A stretch of 64,000 bases of DNA from Muribaculaceae bacterium (GCA_009775355.1 VSPN01000005.1:1-64000); one strand, 5' to 3'; counted from the first letter of the stretch, positions 17,821 to 26,363 are shown. A program made the numbers and translations. Notes: generated from the letters alone by a model not told the origin.

Positions 17821-17828
17821 CCGCTTTT
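17784..17828. terminator. Hairpin between convergent transcripts (glnS terminator)
   Basis: The stem CGGTCAGGG/CCCTGACCG (17790-17823) with inner TGGT/ACCA pairs is followed on the minus strand by TTTTCTTTTTG, a good tail for glnS transcription. On the plus strand the tail is the weaker CTTTTG. It overlaps the stop codon of the plus-strand gene. Confidence 0.75.
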
Positions 17829-17870
17829 GTCTCAGTATTGAAGTCGTTCAGACAACTTCATTATCTCATT

Positions 17871-17894
17871 TCCCGCTCCAGTGCGGGATTTTTT
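17871..17894 (+). terminator. Intrinsic terminator ending the ddl-ileS-lspA unit
   Basis: The hairpin TCCCGC/GCGGGA is followed by six T at 17889-17894. The T tail touches the last codon of glnS on the other strand. Confidence 0.8.
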
Positions 17895-19596
17895 ATTTCT
17901 TCATCGCCTTTGCCCAAGAGTCTTTGAGTCCGACTGTCTTGTTGAACACAGGATGCTCCGGAGTAGTGTCGGGATCGACCACGTAGTAGCCCAGACGCTG
18001 GAACTGATAGTGGTCGCCGGCCTGTATTCTACCGGCAAGCCACGGCTCGATCTTGGCGTTGTGGCGCACCTTGAGCGAGTCGGGGTTGATAAGTTCGCGG
18101 AAGTCGCCGTCGAACGCGCCCGGATTCTCGATGCTGAAGAGCCGGTCGTAGTCGCGGATCTCGGCGTCGGTGGCTGTCGGCACAGACACCCAGTGGAGGG
18201 TGCCTTTGACCTTGCGGTCGGCTCCGGGAAGTCCGCTGCGGGTGTCGGGATCGTAAGTGGCGTGAATCTCAGTAATCTCGCCGTTCTCATCTTTCACCAC
18301 TCCGGTGCACTTTATGATGTATGCCCCTTTGAGGCGCACCTCCTTGTCGGGAGAAAGACGGAAGAATTTTTTCGGCGGATTCTCCATGAAATCCTCGCGC
18401 TCGATCCAGAGCTCGCGGCTGAACGGCATCTCGTGTGTGCCTTCCGACGGGTTTTCGGGATTGTTGTCCATGACCATGATCTCGGTCTCGTCTTCCGGGT
18501 AATTGTCGAGAATGAGCTTGACAGGGTTCTGGATGACGCTCACTCGTGTGGCCGTCTTGTTGAGATCCTCGCGCACTGAGTGCTCAAGAAGCTCGATATG
18601 GTTGAGAGCCTCGTAGCGGGTGTAGCCGATGCGGTTCACGAAGTCCTTGATAGATGATGGTGTATAGCCTCGGCGGCGCAGACCTTTGAGTGTCGGCATG
18701 CGGGGGTCGTCCCAGCCGTTCACCAACCCTTCCTTCACGAGCTGGAGAAGCTTTCTCTTGCTCATCACAGTGTATGTCAGGTTGAGACGGTTGAACTCGA
18801 TCTGACGGGGACAGTATGTCTCGTCGGCAAGCTCCTTGACGAAGTGCTCGTAGAGCGGACGGTGAGGCACGAACTCGAGTGTGCAGATCGAATGGGTGAC
18901 GCCTTCGAAGTAGTCGCTCTGACCGTGGGCGAAGTCATACATCGGGTAGACTTTCCATGTCTCGCCTGTGCGCCAGTGGGGCGTCTTGATTATGCGGTAC
19001 ATGATCGGATCGCGGAAGTGCATGTTGTCGCTCGCCATGTCGATCTTGGCACGGAGCACCATCGAGCCTTCGTCGAATTCCCCTCGGTTCATGCGCTCGA
19101 ACAGGTCTAGGTTTTCCTCTACGGGACGGTCGCGGTACGGGCTTGCCGTGCCTGGCTGCGTCGGGGTGCCTTTCTGGCGTGCGATCTCCTCGCTGCTCTG
19201 CTCGTCGACATATGCCTTCCCTTCCTTGATGAGGCGCACCGCCAGATCATAGAGCCGGGGGAAATAGTCGCTCGCATAGTAGAGCCGGTCTCCCCAGTCA
19301 TATCCGAGCCAGTGGATGTCTTCCATTATGGCGTTGACATACTCCATGTCTTCTTTCTGCGGATTGGTGTCGTCGAAACGGAGGTTGCATGTGCCCCCGA
19401 ACTTCTCGGCTGCCCCGAAGTCCATGATAAATGCCTTTGCGTGGCCGATATGCAGATAGCCGTTGGGTTCAGGCGGAAAACGCGTGTTGAGGCGTCCGCC
19501 GTTCTTGCCGGCGGCAAGATCTGCCGCTATCTCCTGTTCCACAAAGTTCAGTCCTGATTCGTTGACTGATTCCTCTTCTTTTATGATTTCTTCCAT
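17893..19596 (-). CDS. glnS: Glutamine--tRNA ligase
   Basis: The 567-residue class Ib synthetase charges tRNA-Gln. It shows FPPEPNGYLHIGHAKAF (HIGH motif), LRFDDTNP and VMSKRKL (KMSKS-type motif), followed by the two-barrel anticodon-binding region ending near the C-terminus. A short acidic N-terminal extension of about 20 residues precedes the catalytic core. It is monocistronic on the minus strand, with a -7-like CAAAATTA (minus TAATTTTG) at 19617-19624. Possession of GlnRS suggests direct charging rather than only the GatCAB route, but the latter cannot be excluded. Confidence 0.96.
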   Translation of the reverse strand: MEEIIKEEESVNESGLNFVEQEIAADLAAGKNGGRLNTRFPPEPNGYLHIGHAKAFIMDFGAAEKFGGTCNLRFDDTNPQKEDMEYVNAIMEDIHWLGYDWGDRLYYASDYFPRLYDLAVRLIKEGKAYVDEQSSEEIARQKGTPTQPGTASPYRDRPVEENLDLFERMNRGEFDEGSMVLRAKIDMASDNMHFRDPIMYRIIKTPHWRTGETWKVYPMYDFAHGQSDYFEGVTHSICTLEFVPHRPLYEHFVKELADETYCPRQIEFNRLNLTYTVMSKRKLLQLVKEGLVNGWDDPRMPTLKGLRRRGYTPSSIKDFVNRIGYTRYEALNHIELLEHSVREDLNKTATRVSVIQNPVKLILDNYPEDETEIMVMDNNPENPSEGTHEMPFSRELWIEREDFMENPPKKFFRLSPDKEVRLKGAYIIKCTGVVKDENGEITEIHATYDPDTRSGLPGADRKVKGTLHWVSVPTATDAEIRDYDRLFSIENPGAFDGDFRELINPDSLKVRHNAKIEPWLAGRIQAGDHYQFQRLGYYVVDPDTTPEHPVFNKTVGLKDSWAKAMKK

Positions 19597-19779
19597 TCTG
19601 AGTTCTGTTGTTTATGCAAAATTAGCAAAAATATCGCAATTCCGGCCGAATTCCGCAGGGCATATGATAACATTTTTGCTGATAGGGGGCTAAATTGACT
19701 CTGCCGATAATATTTTTGGCGTCGCAAGCGTTATAAATACGTGTAAGAAACAATTCTTCTTCTAAAACAGAATTTGCCT

Positions 19780-19932
19780 ATGGTTCACGATTCCTCCTAC
19801 TTATCATCTCCTGAAGTGGTGACAGACCAGTCCGGTTATCCGAAAAGCGCGACTCTGAATTTCATCCGTCAGTTCGCACGCACATGTGTTGCCGTGCAGG
19901 GATGCGCGCTCGGGTCCATGATTCTTAATTGA
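19780..19932 (+). CDS. 50-residue small protein of unknown function
   Basis: An ATG at 19780 opens 50 codons ending in TGA at 19930-19932. The product begins MVHDSSYLSSPEVVTD and has a middle LNFIRQFARTC and a hydrophobic C-terminus ending MILN. There is no signal peptide; it has two Cys. Support comes from an upstream -7 box (TATTTTTG, 19711-19718), an intrinsic terminator beginning 74 bases after the stop, and a gene-sized gap with no competing frame. I do not recognise a named family. Its convergence on the ECF sigma gene may be chance. Confidence 0.55.
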   Translation: MVHDSSYLSSPEVVTDQSGYPKSATLNFIRQFARTCVAVQGCALGSMILN

Positions 19933-20006
19933 CCGATGACTGTCGGAATAATTCCGCCGGCGAAGTTCAGACTGGCGGATCATTGCAGGCGTTACTGAAA
20001 AAATCA

Positions 20007-20045
20007 GATCCGGTTGCCCTCAGGCAGCCGGATCAATTATTTTTA
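20007..20045. terminator. Bidirectional terminator
   Basis: The stem GATCCGG-TTGCC pairs with GGCA-GCCGGATC around a CTCA loop. The plus strand then reads AATTATTTTT and the minus strand TGATTTTTTC, so it can end both the small plus-strand gene and the sigma factor gene. Confidence 0.8.
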
Positions 20046-20120
20046 GCGAGTTTGCGGTTTTCGTACCGGAGACGGAGACAGGCGCATGACATGACACTGT
20101 CATCCGCTCCTGTCCGCGCG

Positions 20121-20711
20121 TCAGACAGTCAGGATTATCTCTTTCTCGTTGGCTATGCGGCGCAGATTGAGAATCGCGTAGCGCATGCGTCCGAGCGCGG
20201 TGTTGATGCTCACACCGGTGATCTCGGCGATCTCTTTGAAACTGAGTCCCTGATAGTAGCGCATCTTGAGAACCTCGCGCTGGAGCGCTGGCAGTTCGCC
20301 GATCAGATACTTCACGTCGGTGCGTATCTGATCCGATATCAGAATGTCTTCTATCGTCTCCTCGCAAAGCTCCTTGCGGTTGAGTATGTCGACATCTGTC
20401 AGATCGGAACTCTGCAGGTTTTCCGACTTCTCCTGACGGTAGTAGTCGATGATCAGATTGTGGGCGATCCGGGAGATCCATGCCGGAAACTTGCCGTTCT
20501 CTGTGTAGCGGCCAAGACGGATGGTCTGTATCGCTTTTACGAATGTCTCCTGAAAGATGTCGTTGGCTATATCCTCGTTTTTGATTATACGGAGTATATA
20601 GTTGAAAATGCGGTCCTGATGACGCTTAAGAAGAGTGTCGAATGCTTCGTTGTTCCCCTCTGCGTATGCCCTGACAAGCTGCTCGTCTGTCAAGGTTGTG
20701 TAATTTGCCAT
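20121..20711 (-). CDS. ECF-type RNA polymerase sigma factor
   Basis: The 196-residue group 4 sigma factor has region 2 at about residues 20-90 (AFDTLLKRHQDRIFNYIL, then DIFQETFVKAIQ) and region 4 at about 135-185 (LPALQREVLKMRYYQGLSFKEIAE then GVSINTALGRMRYAI). No anti-sigma gene is next to it, unlike many Bacteroidota ECF genes that pair with a FecR-type regulator. Its own promoter is of the ordinary housekeeping type with a leader of about 160 bases. Its targets are not visible in the window. Confidence 0.93.
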   Translation of the reverse strand: MANYTTLTDEQLVRAYAEGNNEAFDTLLKRHQDRIFNYILRIIKNEDIANDIFQETFVKAIQTIRLGRYTENGKFPAWISRIAHNLIIDYYRQEKSENLQSSDLTDVDILNRKELCEETIEDILISDQIRTDVKYLIGELPALQREVLKMRYYQGLSFKEIAEITGVSINTALGRMRYAILNLRRIANEKEIILTV

Positions 20712-20879
20712 GCTTCTGATGTTAGTTTGTTTGGGTAAAATTTTTCGATAGGCAGGCCGGGTTGTGATTTGTGTGGTTTCTATAATTTTGATTGTCTGTC
20801 TGGGTTATGGAGCGGGTAAGGGCGGCAGGTCTGGCATGATGCATCTTTCCTGGTCGGCACTTTTTCCCGTATCCTTATG

Positions 20880-20910
20880 CAAAGATATAATTGTTTTGTC
20901 TGAAATGCAA
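20880..20910 (-). promoter_or_regulatory. Promoter of the ECF sigma gene
   Basis: On the minus strand TTG (20910-20908) and TATCTTTG (20887-20880) are 20 bases apart. The stretch 20712-20879 is a long untranslated leader without an evident gene or riboswitch fold I can name. Confidence 0.65.
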
Positions 20911-21008
20911 GAAAGCGAACAAAAAAATTAGCAAAATATTGTTAACGGCACAATAATTCTTTTTTCTCGCCTATGTCGTAGAGACCGGCGGCTCGTGCGT
21001 CAGTCCGG

Positions 21009-21254
21009 TCATAGCCGTGTGCCGACGGCTGTCAGGATGACTTGCCATAACGTTCTGCCGCCGGAGTGCGGATAGGGGAGTGTCGTGACGATTGCTGCGG
21101 CTGCCGCGAAGATTATGGCTATGGCCGTGGTGCCGTGGCGCAGCAGCGATGAAGGTTCGCGGTCGATGAATGTGCGGATCTCCCGGCTCTGTTCCTTTTC
21201 ACGCTTTGTGACGCTGTGCGTATGCGCCGTGTTTTTGTTGTCTTGTTTTGTCAT
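21009..21254 (-). CDS. Small membrane protein after a broken peptide exporter
   Basis: The 81-residue product is charged at the N-terminus and has one membrane helix (about 43-62: TTAIAIIFAAAAAIVTTLPY). It starts six bases after the stop of the C39 exporter remnant, the place where an HlyD-type adaptor normally follows. The segment REIRTFIDREPSSLLRHG resembles the N-terminal lead-in of such adaptors in arrangement, so it could be a stub of one or a separate small protein. Downstream, 20940-21008 contains nothing more of it. Function unknown. Confidence 0.5.
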   Translation of the reverse strand: MTKQDNKNTAHTHSVTKREKEQSREIRTFIDREPSSLLRHGTTAIAIIFAAAAAIVTTLPYPHSGGRTLWQVILTAVGTRL

Positions 21255-21260
21255 AAGCTA

Positions 21261-21731
21261 TTATGTGCCGAGTTCGAGCTGGTTCTTTACGAGTGAGTAA
21301 TACAGACCTTTTTTCGATGTCAGTACGGCGTGGTTTCATCCCTTTCTGAAGGCCTTTCGTTTCTGCTGAGGTGTCGGATGAAAGCCATCGGTTTTCAAAT
21401 TCCTTACGGCTGTAAGCGATGCGCCCTTTTCAGGGTCTGCGATGTGGAATCTCTTCGATGAAGCTTTGTAGAGCACCGTGAAGTGGTTTTGCTCCCAGTG
21501 CAGCACGCAGGGTAACGGCAGCTGAATGAGTTCGTCGGTTGTGATGTTTCAAATCCCAGAGCTGCGGCACCGTCTGAAATGCCTTTCAGCGAGACGCCCT
21601 CGGCTGTGGGCGTGCAGTATTACTCAAGATGCCCCAGACTGTATCGGCGCCCGTAGTGACGACAGATCATGGCGAGACATGCTATGCCGCATTGCATCGC
21701 GTCTTTCTGATATAATGACTTTGAATGCCAT
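21261..21731 (-). pseudogene. C39 peptidase ABC exporter, frameshifted and internally deleted
   Basis: Translating the minus strand in shifting frames gives DAM then CGIACLAMICRHYG (about 21691-21649, the C39 catalytic Cys box), a stop after SLGHLE, then TAEGVSLKGISDGAAALGF, then in another frame LPLPCVLHWEQNHFTVLYK (about 21520-21465, the catalytic His box) and HIADPEKGAS. After about 40 more codons the frame stops. The sequence then jumps to SKKGLYYSLVKNQLELGT, the usual extreme C-terminus of these exporters, ending at 21261. The membrane and ATPase domains, about 500 residues, are gone. A functional version would remove a double-glycine leader and export the peptide. At least two frameshifts and one large deletion are visible. 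Confidence 0.85.
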
Positions 21732-21840
21732 TCCCTCTTCAACTTGCGGAATTTCCTCGAAAAAACGCACCGTCCCTGCATTAACATTTTTGTGGGATGG
21801 GGGCTAATAGGAGATCTGGCACTGATTGTGCGGGATCCGG

Positions 21841-23955
21841 TTATTTGAGTATCGCCGACTCAGCCTTTTCTGTCGCTCCGATCTCGTTGCCTCTCCTGAT
21901 CTGTTTTCCGTAGCCGAATGTATAGCCCACGTAAAACGCTATTGCGGCATGGCCTGCCTGGCCGAAGCTCGTGGTTTTGCTGAAGTATTCCGGAACGTTG
22001 ATCTCCGAAATCGAATATATCCAGTCGGTCTTGAGGAAGCGCGAGGCTGTGAGACGCAGATTCCATTTGCCGTTTCCCCAGCCGGCCTGAAGATAGTAAT
22101 GACTATTACGCGTGTCGGTCGAATTGGTTATTTTGTTTAGCTCGCGGCTTCTCAGTGAATAGAACGCCGAGAAGTAGAAGTTTTTTATGTAGTATGTCGC
22201 GGATGCTGACAGTTGGAAGTGCTGGAGTTTTTTTGAATACGTGCCGGTCATGTCGTAGAAATCCATGCGTGGCGACGCCGATAGTCTCAGCGATCGGTTG
22301 AGCAGAGACCAGTTGAACGATACTCCAACGTTTGCATATGTGAAGTCTCCGTTGTTAACGTAGTTGCGGAGCAGCGCGTCATATCCTGGATAGGCCGAAT
22401 ATAATGTGGTCAGTTTGTTGTTGTAGCGATCCATCATTCCGTAGGCGAAGAGGCTGAAGTTGTCGGTCGGCATGAAGGAATATCCGAGATTCGCGGTGAT
22501 TTCATCATAGCTGTCGAGCGTAGGGTTTCCTCTGTAGTACAGAAGCTCGTTTTCCTGAAGTGTGTCGGGAGATTTGGAGGTGGCTCCTGTCGGAATCCTG
22601 CTGTATTTGCCGAAGAATTGAACTGAGTTTTTGTTGTTGGGTTCGTAGGTGAAGTATAGCTGGGCTCTCGGGGTCAGCGATACATTGGTCTTGCCATTCA
22701 TTGTGGTGTGTTCCCAGTCGATTCCGAGACGAGGGGAGATTTGGATCTTGTCTGTCGTGAATGAATAGAAGAGATCTCCATATATATTGTTCCATGTGAA
22801 AATGTCGCGATAGTCAGTGTTGCCTGTGTAATCGATCTTGTTGCGCTGCGAATAGGCGTGTATCTGAGCTCCGAGATAATGGTTGGCGGCCTGTTTGCTT
22901 ATATATACGGTTCCGCCGCCAAAGAGAGTGTTTTCTTTGGCTAGCCTTGTGATCGAGAACGGCATGTCGGTTGTGTACAGATAGTCGCTGTGCGAACGTG
23001 TGTGGCTGATGCGCGGCATCATTCCGATTGTAAATTGTCCGGGAAGATAGACCGTGTAATTGCCGAAATAGTTTATGGAATTATCTCTTGACGGAGAGTC
23101 GGACTCATAAAGATAGTCGCGGCTGTTGTCAGGTTCCCATTCGAGCGTTCCCGTCATGCGGTTGCGCTTCATGTCGTAATGGGTATAGCCGAGCCGGTTC
23201 TCTATCGTGACATTTCTCGAATTGTAGATTGCACGGAATGTAACCGGATAATTGCCCTGTGTCATTCCTGAGCTTCCGACAGTGGTCTTTCTTTCGGGGG
23301 CTGAGGCCGGATCGCCCACGGCGGCGAGACCTCTGAAAACGGACTTTGATTCGGAGCCTGAGTGTTTTGAATCCCAGTTCATAGCTCCGACATAAAGGTC
23401 GTAGGTCATCGACTTATAAGCGAATTTGGAGAATACGCTCGCGTTGCTTGACAGTCCGATAAGTGCATGCTCAGTGACGTTGAGTTTTGTATATCCGCCG
23501 AATTCGTAGACTTTCATTATGATGTTCACAACCTTAAACGCACCTTTGAAGCGGGGATCCTGAGGTGACTCAAGATACATCACTTTCACCACGTCAGAGG
23601 TTTTAAGACCTTGCAGTTCCTCTTCTGTTGCCGGCATATAATTTATGTAAATATCGATATTGTTGCCGAATCTGTCGGTGATCGAATTGCTTCCGCTTAC
23701 TGCATCGATCTGTGGTATTTGCATGCGCGCGATAAGATCCACGGCGTTGGTCGCGGAGTTTTTTTCTGCGGTTGTCGGAGTGTATATCGCACCGTTTTTT
23801 ACCAGCATGCGGGTATTGCTTTCAATCACAATTTCCTGCAGTTCCCGGGACTGTGTGGAATCGTTCTGTTCCGTGTTGTCGGAAATGGAAGTGGACTGTG
23901 CTGCCGCGCATGCCGAAAATAACGCTAAATTGATAAATAACAGTCTGGATCTCAT
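21841..23955 (-). CDS. Outer membrane beta-barrel protein, TonB-receptor-like
   Basis: The 704-residue protein has a signal peptide (LLFINLALFSACAAAQ), a plug-like domain (about 40-150, with VDLIARMQIPQID and TDRFGNNIDIYIN) and a long C-terminal series of amphipathic beta strands rich in Tyr and Asn. It fits the outer membrane protein beta-barrel family (OMP_b-brl type) rather than SusC, and lacks the carboxypeptidase-like leading domain. It is uninterrupted. It lies between the Cys-rich precursor gene and the broken exporter, all on one strand, so it may once have passed or received the mature peptide; this is inference from position. Confidence 0.85.
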   Translation of the reverse strand: MRSRLLFINLALFSACAAAQSTSISDNTEQNDSTQSRELQEIVIESNTRMLVKNGAIYTPTTAEKNSATNAVDLIARMQIPQIDAVSGSNSITDRFGNNIDIYINYMPATEEELQGLKTSDVVKVMYLESPQDPRFKGAFKVVNIIMKVYEFGGYTKLNVTEHALIGLSSNASVFSKFAYKSMTYDLYVGAMNWDSKHSGSESKSVFRGLAAVGDPASAPERKTTVGSSGMTQGNYPVTFRAIYNSRNVTIENRLGYTHYDMKRNRMTGTLEWEPDNSRDYLYESDSPSRDNSINYFGNYTVYLPGQFTIGMMPRISHTRSHSDYLYTTDMPFSITRLAKENTLFGGGTVYISKQAANHYLGAQIHAYSQRNKIDYTGNTDYRDIFTWNNIYGDLFYSFTTDKIQISPRLGIDWEHTTMNGKTNVSLTPRAQLYFTYEPNNKNSVQFFGKYSRIPTGATSKSPDTLQENELLYYRGNPTLDSYDEITANLGYSFMPTDNFSLFAYGMMDRYNNKLTTLYSAYPGYDALLRNYVNNGDFTYANVGVSFNWSLLNRSLRLSASPRMDFYDMTGTYSKKLQHFQLSASATYYIKNFYFSAFYSLRSRELNKITNSTDTRNSHYYLQAGWGNGKWNLRLTASRFLKTDWIYSISEINVPEYFSKTTSFGQAGHAAIAFYVGYTFGYGKQIRRGNEIGATEKAESAILK

Positions 23956-24103
23956 AAGATTGTTGTTAGAACCGATAAAACGGCTTGATTAGATGTGAGA
24001 TTTGTTTGTTTTTTCTCGGAAATTTCGGAAACCCGATCCCGCCGATTGATGGATGATCCGGATTCTCTCTTTCTTCGGAAAGAAACCGGATTATCTGTCA
24101 GTG

Positions 24104-24307
24104 TCAGTTTGAATGCGAGAAGCAGCCGTAGTCGTAGCTTTCAGTGTCGTTGCAGTTACAGGTGTTTTCCGATGTCTGCGAGTTGCAGTCGCATGAGAAT
24201 GACGCACCTCCGTTGCATACGCACGATGATGCCATGCCTCCTCTTACAGAATTGCTTTCCGACGGGGTGAGCCTCGGTCTGAAGTTTTTAATTATCATTT
24301 CTTTCAT
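24104..24307 (-). CDS. Cys-rich double-glycine RiPP precursor peptide
   Basis: From the ATG at 24307 the product is 67 residues; an in-frame ATG at 24346 would add 13. The leader (1-24) begins MKEMIIKNFRPRLTP and ends VRGG, a double-glycine cleavage site. The 43-residue core has seven Cys at 29, 31, 39, 41, 50, 52 and 62, six of them as three C-x-C pairs, plus Ser, Asn, Thr and aromatic residues. This is the architecture of Bacteroidales GG-type natural product precursors modified by a radical SAM enzyme and exported by a C39 transporter. The maturase gene lies directly upstream and the exporter remnant downstream, but both are broken. The precursor frame itself is intact. Confidence 0.8.
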   Translation of the reverse strand: MKEMIIKNFRPRLTPSESNSVRGGMASSCVCNGGASFSCDCNSQTSENTCNCNDTESYDYGCFSHSN

Positions 24308-24428
24308 ATCAGAGAGGTATTGTGGAAGTTGACTGGCCAACTTCAAGGTTAATGATGCGTGAATTTAATAAAAAATATTGCTTTTTTGCAAATTTTAAAG
24401 AAATAATCTCTGCAAAAAGTGCTTGTTT

Positions 24429-25639
24429 TTATAATCTGAGTTGCTTTTTCTCCTTGTTGGGATTCTCTTCGGTTGAAGAAAGCAACGCGCGCTTAAGATT
24501 CTCTTTGTCGCGGAATGCCGAACAATAGAAGAAGTCAGATCCTTCGAATCTGTTGCGATAGCGCAGCATTCCGCAACCCCCGTCGCATATCGGAAATACG
24601 AAGCATTGCTTGCATTCTTCGTCAAACGGACTGCATTCGTGCATGTATCTCATCAGTCGTGGATAGTTATGGCGTCTGTTGTCAGCGATGCTTCCGATCA
24701 CCTTGTCGTGACTGCTGACGTCGTTCCAGCATTTGTAGAGTTCTTGTAGAGGCCTGTCAGTTCCGAGGGATTTATCGACGAATAGCACAGTTTGTTTCCT
24801 CCCGTCGCATCTTCTCTGATCAGGCCGGGGTAGGGGTATATCTTTCTGTGACGCTCCTCATTACGGAACATGTCGTAGATTTTTACGAAATCATCGCGGT
24901 TGTTGCGATTTATGTTGACCCGCAACGATATGTCGAGTTCCGGCATCGATTCAGCCAGCTTCTCGATGTTGGCCATGATTCTGTCGAATGTCGGAGTTCC
25001 GATTCCTTTGAGGAATCTGGTTTTGTCGTGATTCTCTTTTATTCCGTCTATCGAGATCTGGATTCTGTCAAGTCCGATCTCCTTGAATATGGCTATCACA
25101 TGATCGTCGATGAGATAGGCGTTGGAGATCAGTTCCTGATACTGGATCTTTTTTTCGGTTTCCGATTTGAGCCTTTTGTGAATTGTTTCGATTTCTGCCG
25201 CCATCAGCAGAGGTTCTCCGCCATACCATGTCAGCGACACAGTCTCGATCTCTTTCTGGTTGTTGACGTAATCGATTATTTTGTCGATTGTCTCTTTTGT
25301 GACAGACCGTGGATTTTTCTTTGGCTCGAAACAGTAGGGACACTCGAAGTTGCATCCGGTTGTAGGTGCGATGATCAGCGACATGTGTTTGGAGCCGTAT
25401 GCATCCGTCAGAAATCGTGTCAGTGAGTCATAATAGAATGTGTATTTCTCTTCTCAATTGACTATTATCCCTTTCTCCTTGAGTTCAGAGAATAGTTCTT
25501 CGGGCAGCTCATCCCAGCTGTGGTTATATAGAATTTCGTATAGATCTTCAGAGATCTCGGAGAAGTAAAGGCTCTCCGAATTGAAAAGATAGTATTTGCC
25601 GTTTTCAGTAAATAGGAACGTGTATATCGAGAGTATCAT
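24429..25639 (-). pseudogene. Radical SAM/SPASM peptide maturase, disrupted twice
   Basis: The reconstructed protein is about 403 residues. The N-terminal part (25639-25457, about 61 residues, start MILSIYTFLFTENGKYYLF) is followed in the same frame by a TGA at 25456-25454 and then continues EEKYTFYYDSLTRFL to the cluster motif GCNFECPYC (codon about 96). Near 24742 one base appears lost (AAGAACTC where AAGGAACTC would keep frame). The C-terminal SPASM region resumes in another frame with ELYKCWNDVS, then ECKQCFVFPICDGGCG and FFYC. The iron-sulfur ligands of both domains survive. Intact relatives install thioether, sactionine or other Cys crosslinks on double-glycine precursors. A shortened product could start at the internal ATG 25384 but would lack SPASM. 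Confidence 0.87.
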
Positions 25640-25737
25640 GACGGTAGCATTATTGGTCAGTATATGGTTGATCCTTGTTCTTTGATGGGATAGGAATAAT
25701 TATGATTGTCTGGGCATTTACACAAATGGTGTACACA

Positions 25738-25772
25738 ATTGTCAATGGTGCACGCGATTGTCAATAGTGCCG
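25738..25772. repeat. Imperfect 13-16 base direct repeat
   Basis: ATTGTCAATGGTGC at 25738 recurs as ATTGTCAATAGTGC at 25757, a 19-base period. It lies in the 190-base gap between the maturase remnant and the truncated TPR lipoprotein and could be a regulator site. The remainder of 25640-25831 shows no gene. Confidence 0.5.
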
Positions 25773-25831
25773 AACAGATAAGAGATTTACCTTTCATTTT
25801 TATCTTTAGATGTAGACGCATGCTTGTCAGA

Positions 25832-26221
25832 TCAAAGATAACAAACCATTGCGTTTGCATAGTGTCCGTTTGTATAATCGCATATTCCTGCGAGGTAATG
25901 GGCTTTGGCCGCGTTACGTGAGTCTTTCTTGCGTTCGTAATAGTCTGCCGCTACCCGAGCGATCGAGTCATCGAGCGGAAGAGAGTCTGCCTTATGGCGG
26001 GCCTTGGTCAGAAGCTTGTTGTATCGTGCTTCGACTGATTCATGTTTTCTTCGCGGAAGCTCGATCTTGCGGAGAATCCGGAGAGCCGAGTCCGGATCCG
26101 AATCAACAAGTGATTCGGCAGTATCCAGTTGAATCCGGGTGTGTGAATCCGAACATGAGAACAGGCATGTCATAATGCCCATGATGCCAAGCAGGAGAAC
26201 TGTCAGAGTAAGACTTCGCAT
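25832..26221 (-). pseudogene. Truncated TPR lipoprotein, possibly a signalling regulator
   Basis: From the ATG at 26219-26221 the frame gives 129 residues. A lipoprotein signal peptide ends in LFSC, followed by helical TPR-like segments (LDTAESLVDSDPDSALRIL and AKAHYLAGICDYTNG). The frame then stops at NAMVCYL in mid repeat. Many Bacteroidales proteins start like this and run on for 400 or more residues of TPR, a membrane helix and a C-terminal HTH. No continuation is present downstream. I read it as the N-terminal stub of such a gene, perhaps the regulator of the adjacent peptide locus. Confidence 0.6.
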
Positions 26222-26292
26222 GATACTGCAGTTTTGACCGCAAATACAATGCAAATATTCTTAATCGCAATACTTATGAAAACATATTTCGT

Positions 26293-26329
26293 AAAAAAGA
26301 GCCTCCGCGAGAGGCTGTCTTGCGGAGGC
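26293..26329 (-). terminator. Intrinsic terminator of prmA
   Basis: The stem GCCTCCGC/GCGGAGGC (26301-26308 and 26322-26329) is followed on the minus strand by TCTTTTTTA. It lies 35 bases past the prmA stop. Confidence 0.85.
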
Positions 26330-26363
26330 TGTCTTTACTGATGAGTGGTGTCTGACTCTGAGT

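Noticed and set aside
25454..25456. TGA recoding (Trp or selenocysteine) in the maturase
   Set aside because: TGA serves as the normal stop of many genes in the window, no SECIS-like hairpin was evident, and a second frameshift lies downstream.
25657..25860. 67-codon minus-strand frame before the maturase remnant
   Set aside because: Overlaps the truncated TPR gene and repeat region; no family sign and unlikely composition.
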